DNA of 31,855 nt, from positions 1 to 31,855 of IMG/VR virus record IMGVR_UViG_3300025151_000172. One strand, written 5' to 3'. Origin of the DNA: a virus. The translations under genes and the position numbers were made by a program. Each line of letters begins with the position of its first letter. Positions within the stretch are counted from its first letter, which is position 1. Below, piece after piece: positions 18,557 to 25,269 of the stretch. Below the pieces are notes generated by a model. That model was not told the origin of the DNA. It worked only from the letters and a program-made list of their open reading frames with translations, and searched no databases.

Positions 18557-19492
18557 ATGAACGAGAAAATTAAAATCATCAACGACATTCTTGGCTCCTA
18601 TCGTAGAGTCAAAAACGAACATCTTTATCATTGTCCATATTGCAATCATCACAAGAAAAAGATGTCTGTAAACTTTGCAAAGAATTATTTTAAATGCTGG
18701 GTTTGTGATACTCGTGGTAAGAACATCTATCGGATGGTCCGCAAGTTTGGCACTTACGATCAAAGACAAAAGTGGCTTCAACTTGATGGCCGACTTGATC
18801 TATCAGAATTTGATAAGTTCTTTGCTGAGTTAAACGATGAGGTGCCTGAACAAACCGTGTCGTTACCAGATGAATTTGTTTCTCTTTGTAACAAGAGTCT
18901 TCCCTTATCCTCTATGAAAGCATTAGAGTATCTCGTGTCTAGAGGTTTGACAATGGATGACATTCTTAAATGGAAAATCGGATACTGTACAGGAGGAAAA
19001 TATGGTGGTCGAATCATTATCCCCAGTTTTAATTGGGATGGTAGCACTAATTATTTTATCGCTCGTTCTTTTGTTAATCATGGGCGACGATATTTGAATC
19101 CGGCAGCAGGAAGAGACATAGTGTTTAATGAGCTTTATGTAGATTGGGACGAAGATGTTGTGCTTGTAGAAGGGGTTTTTGATGCGATTATCGCCGGTTC
19201 TAATTCAATCCCCATACTTGGTTCGACTTTGCGAGAAAACTCTCGTTTATTTCAACAAATTGTTTTAAATGATTCTCCTGTATATTTGGCCCTCGATAAT
19301 GATGCCGAGAAGAAAAGGAACTGGATAATCAAGTCTTTTTTGAAGTATGACATCGAGTTGTATACCATTGACACCTCGGGATGCGAAGATATTGGATCTA
19401 TGAGCAGAGACGAATTCAGGAAAAGAAAGGAAAATGCTAGATTAGCGGATCTAGACGAAATTTTAATATTTGACAAGTTGAGAGCAATATAG
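18557..19492 (+). CDS. DNA primase with CHC2-like zinc finger and Toprim domain (311 aa)
   Basis: Synthesises RNA primers for lagging-strand replication. The N-terminal zinc finger has C26-x2-C29 (HCPYCN) and C47-x2-C50 (CWVC). A Toprim core follows: VVLVEGVFDAI near residues 201-211 supplies the catalytic Glu, and LALDNDAEKKR near 246-256 the metal-binding DxD. Size and order resemble T4 gp61 (about 340 aa) and lack the helicase half of T7 gp4. GAGG at 18548-18551 precedes the ATG by five bases. Transcribed from P2. A replicative helicase partner is not in this window. Confidence 0.85.
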   Translation: MNEKIKIINDILGSYRRVKNEHLYHCPYCNHHKKKMSVNFAKNYFKCWVCDTRGKNIYRMVRKFGTYDQRQKWLQLDGRLDLSEFDKFFAELNDEVPEQTVSLPDEFVSLCNKSLPLSSMKALEYLVSRGLTMDDILKWKIGYCTGGKYGGRIIIPSFNWDGSTNYFIARSFVNHGRRYLNPAAGRDIVFNELYVDWDEDVVLVEGVFDAIIAGSNSIPILGSTLRENSRLFQQIVLNDSPVYLALDNDAEKKRNWIIKSFLKYDIELYTIDTSGCEDIGSMSRDEFRKRKENARLADLDEILIFDKLRAI

Positions 19493-19494
19493 GT

Positions 19495-19689
19495 ATGGAA
19501 ATCGGAGATTTAGTTCAACTCAATGGGGCAATGCGAAAACAAACATTATCGTATTATATATTAGACCATTATTCCCCTAACGACATTGGAATCGTTTTAA
19601 ATGTAAAACAATTTTTAGTTGATGTTTATTGGATTAAAAACAAAAAGGTTGCACCGATATCAAGACCGCTTCTCATAAAAATTACTTGA
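19495..19689 (+). CDS. Small SH3-barrel-like hypothetical protein (64 aa)
   Basis: Begins 2 bases after the primase stop, with no promoter of its own, so it is probably co-transcribed with the primase. The pattern IGDLVQLNG, DIGIVLNV, FLVDVYWI resembles small SH3-like/KOW-like beta-barrel proteins common in phage genomes. It has no cysteines and no membrane segment. Its last codon ACT and stop TGA are part of promoter P3. Function not known. Confidence 0.65.
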   Translation: MEIGDLVQLNGAMRKQTLSYYILDHYSPNDIGIVLNVKQFLVDVYWIKNKKVAPISRPLLIKIT

Positions 19690-19714
19690 CAAATTATAGC
19701 TAACAGGTTATATT
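19686..19714 (+). promoter_or_regulatory. Sigma70-type promoter P3
   Basis: TTGACA at 19686-19691, 17-base spacer, TATATT at 19709-19714, then ATAAAC. Bases 19707-19720 are identical to 18534-18547 in P2. The predicted start is about 19721, giving a 22-base leader containing AGGAG at 19730-19734. It drives the two lipoprotein genes. Confidence 0.8.
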
Positions 19715-19742
19715 ATAAACACTCAAAATAGGAGACTAACGA

Positions 19743-19886
19743 ATGAGTATTTTACTTTATAGCATGCTGTTTGCATGCTCCGGCGACAAAGCCGATGATA
19801 CAGCCGTTGCTGAAGAACCAGCATCAGAACCAGCAGCAGAGATTGCTGATTCAGGCGAAGACACAGCAGAAGATTCAGGAGAATAA
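19743..19886 (+). CDS. Tiny acidic lipoprotein (47 aa)
   Basis: A short reading frame with a strong Shine-Dalgarno (AGGAG, 8 bases before the ATG) and promoter P3 immediately upstream. The protein opens MSILLYSMLFAC: a short uncharged hydrophobic segment ending in a lipobox (LFA before Cys12). After the Cys come SGDK and then about 30 residues made almost only of Asp, Glu, Ala, Pro, Ser, Thr and Gly. The mature product would be a lipid-anchored acidic peptide of about 36 residues. The signal lacks the usual N-terminal Lys/Arg. Role not known; envelope exclusion of competing phages is one possibility. Confidence 0.75.
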   Translation: MSILLYSMLFACSGDKADDTAVAEEPASEPAAEIADSGEDTAEDSGE

Positions 19887-19888
19887 TT

Positions 19889-20125
19889 ATGATCATGCTA
19901 TTATCACTACTCGTTGCTTGCGGTGGAAATACCTCAGACAATACGGAAGAGCTTGTTACCACTGAAGCAACGGTAACTGAAGAAGGTCTTGAAGTTATTG
20001 AAACTACCACAAATGAAAATGGTACGACGACAACGACGACTACCAATGATGGTTCAACAACTGAGACTACTAGTTCAGAAGTTGAAACCACAGAAAATAC
20101 AGAAACTACGAACGAAAACGAGTAG
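19889..20125 (+). CDS. Small Thr/Glu-rich lipoprotein (78 aa)
   Basis: Starts 2 bases after the previous lipoprotein gene; AGGAG at 19877-19881 lies inside that gene and favours the first ATG over the one at 19895. The protein begins MIMLLSLLVAC, with a textbook lipobox (LVA before Cys11), followed by GGN. The remaining ~65 residues are dominated by Thr and Glu, including a run of seven Thr, and contain no further Cys and almost no basic residues. Like its neighbour it lacks a positively charged signal-peptide N-terminus. Likely an envelope lipoprotein exposed to the periplasm or cell surface. Function unknown. Confidence 0.75.
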   Translation: MIMLLSLLVACGGNTSDNTEELVTTEATVTEEGLEVIETTTNENGTTTTTTTNDGSTTETTSSEVETTENTETTNENE

Positions 20126-20137
20126 TTTACAGGGTTT

Positions 20138-20165
20138 GCGGCTCCCTCCAAAAGCCGCTTCTTTT
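20138..20165 (+). terminator. Intrinsic terminator or attenuator between lipoproteins and thioredoxin
   Basis: GCGGCT at 20138-20143 pairs perfectly with AGCCGC at 20153-20158, with a 9-base loop, followed directly by TTCTTTT. This is a compact rho-independent terminator shape for the P3 transcript. No promoter is visible between it and the thioredoxin gene, so thioredoxin would depend on read-through. Confidence 0.6.
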
Positions 20166-20172
20166 ATGGAGG
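20145..20172 (+). promoter_or_regulatory. Alternative hairpin masking the thioredoxin ribosome-binding site
   Basis: CCTCCAAAAG at 20145-20154 can pair with CTTTT at 20161-20165 and GGAGG at 20168-20172: ten base pairs with a 2-base bulge and a 6-base loop. GGAGG is the Shine-Dalgarno of the thioredoxin gene. This fold uses bases of the terminator's 3' arm and loop, so the two structures exclude each other. Confidence 0.45.
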
Positions 20173-20177
20173 AAAAA

Positions 20178-20495
20178 ATGAAAGAAATAGCAGATGGAAA
20201 TTTTACTGAGTCTATCAAAGATGGGATAACCCTTGTAGACTTTTATGCAAATTGGTGTATGCCATGTCTTCGTATGCAATCTCAAGTTGAGAGCTTTCAA
20301 GAAGCAAATCCAAATGTCAATGTTTTTAAATATGATGTTGATAAGGGTGTAAATATTTGGTCTAATGTTAAAGAACAATTTCAAATTCGCTCAATACCTT
20401 TTGTGGTCATTTATAAAAATGGCGAGGTAGCAACTAGTGCAATCGGATACAAGACAGCAGACCAATTACAAGAAATACTTGACAACATACAATAA
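20178..20495 (+). CDS. Thioredoxin (105 aa)
   Basis: A small thiol-disulfide oxidoreductase with the thioredoxin fold: TLVDFYANWCMPC places the redox pair at C27 and C30, and RSIPFVVIYKNGEV carries the cis-Pro (P74) and the following strand. The active site reads WCMPC rather than the usual WCGPC. Normal length, no signal peptide, so cytoplasmic. The ATG at 20178 is chosen because GGAGG lies 5 bases before it; an in-frame ATG at 20166 overlaps that site. Possible roles are reducing phage ribonucleotide reductase or acting as a processivity factor; neither partner is in the window. The -35 box of promoter P4 lies inside its last codons. Confidence 0.88.
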   Translation: MKEIADGNFTESIKDGITLVDFYANWCMPCLRMQSQVESFQEANPNVNVFKYDVDKGVNIWSNVKEQFQIRSIPFVVIYKNGEVATSAIGYKTADQLQEILDNIQ

Positions 20496-20507
20496 ATGTG
20501 ATACACT
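20479..20507 (+). promoter_or_regulatory. Sigma70-type promoter P4
   Basis: TTGACA at 20479-20484, 17-base spacer, TACACT at 20502-20507 with TG at 20499-20500, then ATAAAC as in P2 and P3. The predicted start, about 20514, is the first base of a perfect AGGAGG ribosome-binding site, so the leader is about 10 bases. Confidence 0.75.
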
Positions 20508-20523
20508 ATAAACAGGAGGTCGC

Positions 20524-23500
20524 ATGCTTATAGCACACATTTCAGACACACACATTAGAAACCTGAAGTATCATTATGAATACAGACAGGCTTTCGCAGA
20601 CTTATACGACAAACTCCGTGATCAAAATCCAGACATTATTGTTCACACGGGTGACATCGCACATACAAAAACACAATTATCCCCAGAATACTTCGAATTA
20701 ACTTCGGAGTTTCTTGCCTCTTTGGCTAATATAGCACCGCTCTATGTTATTCTTGGAAACCATGATGGTAACCTAAAGAACTTTGAGCGACAAGATGCTA
20801 TAACTCCAATTGTTGAAGCACTGGATAATGACAATATACATCTACTCAAAGAATCAGGCGAGACCTTATTAGATAATGATATTGTCTTAAATGTCTTATC
20901 AGTTTTTGATCGAGATAACTGGGTAAAGCCAACTGATCATTCAAAGATAAATATCGCTCTTTATCATGGTTCAATATCTGGTTGTGAGACAGGACAGGGA
21001 TTCACTATCACACACGGTGAAGATGAAGCATCTATCTTTTCTGATTTTGACTTCGCCATGCTAGGCGATATTCACAAGCGACAACAAATGGATAGCGAGG
21101 GCCGTGTATGGTATGCAGGGTCAACAATCCAGCAGAACTTTGGTGAAAGTCCTCGCAAAGGTTATTTGCTTTGGAATATAAAATCTAAAGACGATTGGGA
21201 TATAGAGTTCCATGCTCTACATAATCCTCGTCCGTTCATGACAATTCGTCTTGACCAAGATGGAAACCTACCAGAAACACATGTTCCAAGAGATTCTTAT
21301 CTGAGAGTCGTCTCAGGATATAATCTGCCTTTGACAAAACTTAGACAAGCAGTTTCTGAAGCAGAAGCTAAGTGGCGACCGTATTCAATCACATATGTCA
21401 ACAAGGGCACCGGAGGGTCATCTCAAAACCAAGGCATGCTTGCTGATGGTAGATTTGAGAATCTTCGAGACACCCGTGTTCAAAAGGAAATGATTGAAGA
21501 ATATTTAATCGATAAAGAACTTGATGAGGGTGTTCTTGAAAAAGTTCTTGAGCACAATCGTCATTACAACAGAATCGCAGAGGAACAAGAAGAAGTCTCT
21601 CGTAATGTTATCTGGTCCGTAAAGGAGATGCAGTGGGACAATCTGTTCAATTACGGAGAGAAGAATAAATTAAACCTAGATAACCTCAATGGTATTGTGG
21701 GTATCTTTGGAAAGAACTACTCAGGCAAGTCTTCTATTGTTGACTCTGCTTTGTATTCTATATTCAATACGACATCTAAAGGTGAACGAAAAAATGTTCA
21801 CATTATAAACCAAAATAAGGATAAAGCCCGAGGACGGATAGATATCCAAGTCGGTGATAACCTGTATAGAATCACTCGTAATTTAGCAAAATATGAGAAG
21901 AAACTGCGAGGTAAAACCACTGTTGAGGCTAAAGTAGAACTTGATTTTGCAGTCTACAATGGAAAGGACTGGGAGTCTCTGAACGGGACATCTCGTAATC
22001 AAACAGATGCAAATATACGAAGACACTTTGGAACAATTGATGATTTTCTTTTGACCTCGATGGCTTCTCAGATGGACTCTCTATCTTTTGTAAAAGAGGG
22101 ATCAACTAAGCGAAAAGAGATTTTAGCAAAGTTTCTTGACCTCGATTTGTTTGATGCAAAGTTTAAGATCGCCAAGAAAGATTTAGCAGAAAAAAAATCT
22201 GTTATCAAACACCTCCGTTCAATGAACTGGGATCTTGAGATTAATAAAAAGCAAGATGTTCTTGACGATATTGAAATTGACATCCGAGAAAAGACTCAAA
22301 GATGTAATGAGATTGAAGTTGAACTCAAAGGTTTCGTTGCTCAACTCGAAGAGATCAATGAAGCAATTGATTCAATTCCAGCAGAGATTATTAACATATC
22401 CGACATTAACAAACGGATTCAACAAAAGGAAAATCACACCACATCACTGCTTACAAAAAATGCATCGTTGACATCGAAAATATCCAACAATAAGCAAACT
22501 TTACAAGAGGTAATCACCTTCGTCGATACATTTGACCTAAATGTGTTGCTGGAGGAAAAAGAAAGGCATTCTGAATTGCTTGGCTCTAAATTTTCAAATT
22601 CTTCGGACATTCGTGAAGCAGAGACCGAAAAGAAAAGATTACAGAAGAAAATCAAGATGCTGGACAACCATGAGTATGATCCTGATTGTAAATTCTGTAC
22701 AAATAATAAATTTGTTAAAGATGCAAAGAAAGCAGAAGCCGGATTGAAAGATCTCAAGGGGCGGATGTCTAATCTTAAAATGCATGCTGAGAATATTGAA
22801 AGCAAACTGTCAGACTTAAACATTGAGGACATTGAAGAAAAGATTGCTTCTTATTATGAGGTTGTGTCTCGTCGTGATTCTTTACAAACAGAGATTGAGC
22901 GAGATGAGTTGCAAATAGAAAGCAACAATAAACAAATTCAAATCAATAACACCACTCTTGACGGCTTAGTTGCCTCTCGTGATTTATATGAAGAGAACCG
23001 AGAAGCGATTGAAAACAAAGAAGCATTCCTTGCTAAGCGAGACGAATATTCTAGAGCAAGAGCGAGGCTTGTTGGTGAGCAAAAAGATTGTGAAGAACAA
23101 CTTCAAGAATTCTATATTGAAAAGGGATCCACCCAACAAGCGATCACTTCATATCGAGAACGGAAAGAAGAACTTGCTTCAAAAGAAAAGGAGTTTATTG
23201 CTCTTGATCTTTTCCTTCAGTGTATGCATCCTAATGGTATTGCTTACAACGTAATTCGCCAAATGCTTCCCATAATTAACGAGGAAATAGCCAAAGTTTT
23301 AACTTCTATTGTTGACTTTGAGGTGTTCTTCGTAGACAATGGTAAGTCATTAGATATCATGCTCAAACACCCAAAATATGATGCTCGTCCTTTATCTATG
23401 GGATCAGGTGCGGAGAAGACACTATCTGCTATGGCCATACGCTTATCTTTGATTTCAATAACCAATTTGCCGAAAAGTGAACTATTTATACTAGACGAAC

Positions 23501-23673
23501 CAGCCACTGCTTTGGATCAAGAACATATGGATGGATTTGTCAAGATGCTTGAGATGATTAAGTCTCAATTTAAAACCGTCTTGCTTATCTCTCATCTTGA
23601 TAGTCTTAAAGACTGTGTTGATCTTACGATCGATATTCAAAAGAAAAATGGCTATGCGAGGGTAAATTTATGA
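20524..23673 (+). CDS. Fused SbcD-SbcC (Mre11-Rad50) nuclease/ATPase (1049 aa)
   Basis: One chain contains both subunits of the Mre11-Rad50 DNA end-processing complex (T4 gp47 and gp46). The N-terminal metallophosphoesterase has D8 and H10 (SDTH), D44 (TGD), N79-H80-D81 (GNHD), YHGS near 148 and GDIH near 180. After a linker comes the ATPase: Walker A GIFGKNYSGKSS near 393-404, long coiled coil, a zinc hook DCKFC near 720-723, second coiled coil, ABC signature SMGSGAEKTLS near 958, Walker B LFILDEPATALD near 987-998 and the H-loop LLISHLD near 1020. All key residues for both activities appear intact. It probably resects DNA ends for recombination-dependent replication. AGGAGG lies 4 bases before the ATG, directly downstream of P4. 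Confidence 0.92.
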   Translation: MLIAHISDTHIRNLKYHYEYRQAFADLYDKLRDQNPDIIVHTGDIAHTKTQLSPEYFELTSEFLASLANIAPLYVILGNHDGNLKNFERQDAITPIVEALDNDNIHLLKESGETLLDNDIVLNVLSVFDRDNWVKPTDHSKINIALYHGSISGCETGQGFTITHGEDEASIFSDFDFAMLGDIHKRQQMDSEGRVWYAGSTIQQNFGESPRKGYLLWNIKSKDDWDIEFHALHNPRPFMTIRLDQDGNLPETHVPRDSYLRVVSGYNLPLTKLRQAVSEAEAKWRPYSITYVNKGTGGSSQNQGMLADGRFENLRDTRVQKEMIEEYLIDKELDEGVLEKVLEHNRHYNRIAEEQEEVSRNVIWSVKEMQWDNLFNYGEKNKLNLDNLNGIVGIFGKNYSGKSSIVDSALYSIFNTTSKGERKNVHIINQNKDKARGRIDIQVGDNLYRITRNLAKYEKKLRGKTTVEAKVELDFAVYNGKDWESLNGTSRNQTDANIRRHFGTIDDFLLTSMASQMDSLSFVKEGSTKRKEILAKFLDLDLFDAKFKIAKKDLAEKKSVIKHLRSMNWDLEINKKQDVLDDIEIDIREKTQRCNEIEVELKGFVAQLEEINEAIDSIPAEIINISDINKRIQQKENHTTSLLTKNASLTSKISNNKQTLQEVITFVDTFDLNVLLEEKERHSELLGSKFSNSSDIREAETEKKRLQKKIKMLDNHEYDPDCKFCTNNKFVKDAKKAEAGLKDLKGRMSNLKMHAENIESKLSDLNIEDIEEKIASYYEVVSRRDSLQTEIERDELQIESNNKQIQINNTTLDGLVASRDLYEENREAIENKEAFLAKRDEYSRARARLVGEQKDCEEQLQEFYIEKGSTQQAITSYRERKEELASKEKEFIALDLFLQCMHPNGIAYNVIRQMLPIINEEIAKVLTSIVDFEVFFVDNGKSLDIMLKHPKYDARPLSMGSGAEKTLSAMAIRLSLISITNLPKSELFILDEPATALDQEHMDGFVKMLEMIKSQFKTVLLISHLDSLKDCVDLTIDIQKKNGYARVNL

Positions 23674-24038
23674 ACGTCAAGGATAAATTAATGTCTGATC
23701 TTTCAGAAAAAAAAGAAGATATCATAGATGGTATACAAGACAGGGTAGATGACGCCAGAGAAGGATTAAGCGAACTTGCTGCTGAGCAAGCCAAAGGCAG
23801 ACTCAGAAGAGTAGCCGATGCTGCCGCAAAAGGTGTTGCATCTCTAGGAAGTAAAGGCGGTATTCTTGATACCATTCTTGGAAAGGTAATATCTCGTAAG
23901 TTATTAGTATTTGGAACAGCGACTTATCTTCTTGCAAATGCTGGTCTTGACTCCGATACTTGGGGTCTCATCGCTATCGTTTACATTGGTGGCCAATCTG
24001 CTGTTGATACCATGAAGGCTTGGAGACACGGTAGATAG
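23670..24038 (+). CDS. Holin-like membrane protein (122 aa)
   Basis: ATGA overlap with the SbcD-SbcC stop. The N-terminal ~65 residues are charged and helical (EKKEDIIDGIQDRVDDAREG). The C-terminal half has two hydrophobic segments, KLLVFGTATYLLANAGL and WGLIAIVYIGGQSAVDTM, forming a hairpin, then the basic end KAWRHGR. A small protein with two closely spaced membrane helices and a basic tail is consistent with a class II holin, but this is resemblance, not proof. It heads a run of three membrane or exported proteins. Confidence 0.55.
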   Translation: MNVKDKLMSDLSEKKEDIIDGIQDRVDDAREGLSELAAEQAKGRLRRVADAAAKGVASLGSKGGILDTILGKVISRKLLVFGTATYLLANAGLDSDTWGLIAIVYIGGQSAVDTMKAWRHGR

Positions 24039-24439
24039 TGACACTTCTTGTAATTAAAAAGTACTGGGAACTAACTTGCTCCTTCGTGAGGAATCATTGG
24101 AGGGGTCTTGTAGTTCTTGGTGCCATGGCTATCTGCTATTTTTATGGGAAAGGCATTGAAAACAAAATGAGATTAGATCGCCAACTTGCAAAATCCCAAT
24201 GGGAAAAAGAGAGAAAAGAAATTGAAGACTCATATCAGAAAGAAATCCATAAACGAGAAAAAGCTCGTGAGACCTATGATAAAGCGATCCAAGCAGCTGA
24301 AACAAAGAAAGCCGCAGCGACCTCTAAACTTGAGAAGCAGAAAGCCGAAGAAGTAAAAAAACTAATCAAAAAAGCAAAGAGCGATCCCGATGAGGTTGAT
24401 CGTATTTTAAAAGAACAGTTTAACATAGAGGAAATATGA
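24038..24439 (+). CDS. Membrane-anchored coiled-coil protein, Rz-like candidate (133 aa)
   Basis: GTG start overlapping the preceding TAG (TAGTG); a GGAG lies 12 bases upstream, rather far, so coupling is likely. One N-terminal membrane helix, GLVVLGAMAICYFYGKG, is followed by ~95 residues of Lys/Glu/Ala-rich coiled coil ending in ILKEQFNIEEI. One N-terminal anchor with a charged helical domain is the architecture of an inner-membrane spanin (Rz), but many other phage proteins look like this. No endolysin was recognised near it. Confidence 0.55.
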   Translation: MTLLVIKKYWELTCSFVRNHWRGLVVLGAMAICYFYGKGIENKMRLDRQLAKSQWEKERKEIEDSYQKEIHKREKARETYDKAIQAAETKKAAATSKLEKQKAEEVKKLIKKAKSDPDEVDRILKEQFNIEEI

Positions 24440-24831
24440 TTTTACTATTATTATGTTCGCTGGCTTTTGGCGAACCACAATTCACCCAACTTGCGAAGGG
24501 CGAACCAGCTCCGTTTTCTGGTCGTTTATTTAACGATGATGCGGTGGCAAATCTAATCGTAGACAAGAAGTCAATTGAAGATGCGTGTGCTATTGAGGTT
24601 GACTTTGAACTAGAGAAAGCACAGGCTCAATGGAACTATGACTTTAAGATTATGCAGATCTCTCTTGAGGGCAAACTCGAAAGAGCAAATGCAGTAATTG
24701 AGTCACAATCACAAGAAATAGACTATTTAAGGAGTGAACATAAGCCCGCAAGAACATTTCTTTGGGTTTCAACAGGTTTTGCTGTCGGGACTCTAACATC
24801 GTTGGGGATTTATCATTCTGTAAAGGACTAG
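24436..24831 (+). CDS. Exported coiled-coil protein with C-terminal membrane helix (131 aa)
   Basis: GAGGAA precedes the ATG, which overlaps the preceding stop (ATGA). A short uncharged signal-like segment, MILLLLCSLAFG, ends at a plausible signal-peptidase I site before EPQF. Then come KGEPAPFSGRLFNDDAV and KSIEDACAIEVDFEL, a coiled coil of ~60 residues, and a C-terminal hydrophobic helix TFLWVSTGFAVGTLTSLGIY. The KGEPAPFSGxL motif is familiar to me from phage envelope or lysis-region proteins, but I cannot name a proven function. The alternative reading of the N-terminus as a lipobox fails because Leu, not Ala/Gly/Ser, precedes the Cys. Confidence 0.55.
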   Translation: MILLLLCSLAFGEPQFTQLAKGEPAPFSGRLFNDDAVANLIVDKKSIEDACAIEVDFELEKAQAQWNYDFKIMQISLEGKLERANAVIESQSQEIDYLRSEHKPARTFLWVSTGFAVGTLTSLGIYHSVKD

Positions 24832-25269
24832 ATGATGATCAAAGTAAGAATACAAAAAGCAATGAATCAGATCATGGAGATGATCTGTCCCAAGGCGACT
24901 CAAGATCTTGAGCTCAACACAAAGAATAGAAATGCTGCCATCCAAGCAAAGCACATACAATATGGGCCGCTTAACTTATCAGACGAGGCTTATTGGGATA
25001 GAGCAGCAGAACATTGGAATACTACACCGGATGTAGCCAAAGAATCACGATGTGCAAACTGTATCGCTTTTGATATTTCACCAAGAATGCTCGAATGTTT
25101 GCCCGGCCCAGTATCCGAACCAATTGAAGATGCAGAGGGTTACTTAGGTTACTGTTGGATGCATCATTTTAAGTGCCATAGTGCAAGAGCATGCTATACA
25201 TGGGCGGCCGGTGGACCAATAAGCAAAGATGAAAATTCATATGAATGGCAGAAAAAGTCGGAGGGATAA
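24832..25269 (+). CDS. Six-cysteine protein, possible Fe-S (HiPIP-like) or zinc binder (145 aa)
   Basis: Begins directly after the previous stop, at a doubled ATG (24832 or 24835), with AAGGA just upstream. The C-terminal half has C74-x2-C77 (RCANCIAF), C89 (MLECLPGP), C108 (LGYCWMHH), C115 and C121 (FKCHSARACYTW). The order CANC, C-x-PG, GYC resembles high-potential iron-sulfur proteins (CxxC, C, GWC), but two extra cysteines, a His-rich HHFKCH segment and no export signal argue for caution; structural zinc is an alternative. The first ~60 residues look helical. Function not known. Confidence 0.6.
   Translation: MMIKVRIQKAMNQIMEMICPKATQDLELNTKNRNAAIQAKHIQYGPLNLSDEAYWDRAAEHWNTTPDVAKESRCANCIAFDISPRMLECLPGPVSEPIEDAEGYLGYCWMHHFKCHSARACYTWAAGGPISKDENSYEWQKKSEG

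Noticed and set aside
19470-19475. TTGACA near the end of the primase gene
   Set aside because: It codes for the Phe-Asp-Lys end of primase and has no -10 box at a suitable distance, so the next small gene is treated as co-transcribed.
19989-20177. Long N-terminal extension of thioredoxin
   Set aside because: This stretch is the lipoprotein gene in another frame plus the hairpin; thioredoxin has a good Shine-Dalgarno at 20168 and normal length from 20178.
24436-24474. Lipoprotein signal in the exported protein (LLLLC)
   Set aside because: The residue before the Cys is Leu, not Ala, Gly or Ser; a signal-peptidase I site after AFG fits better.
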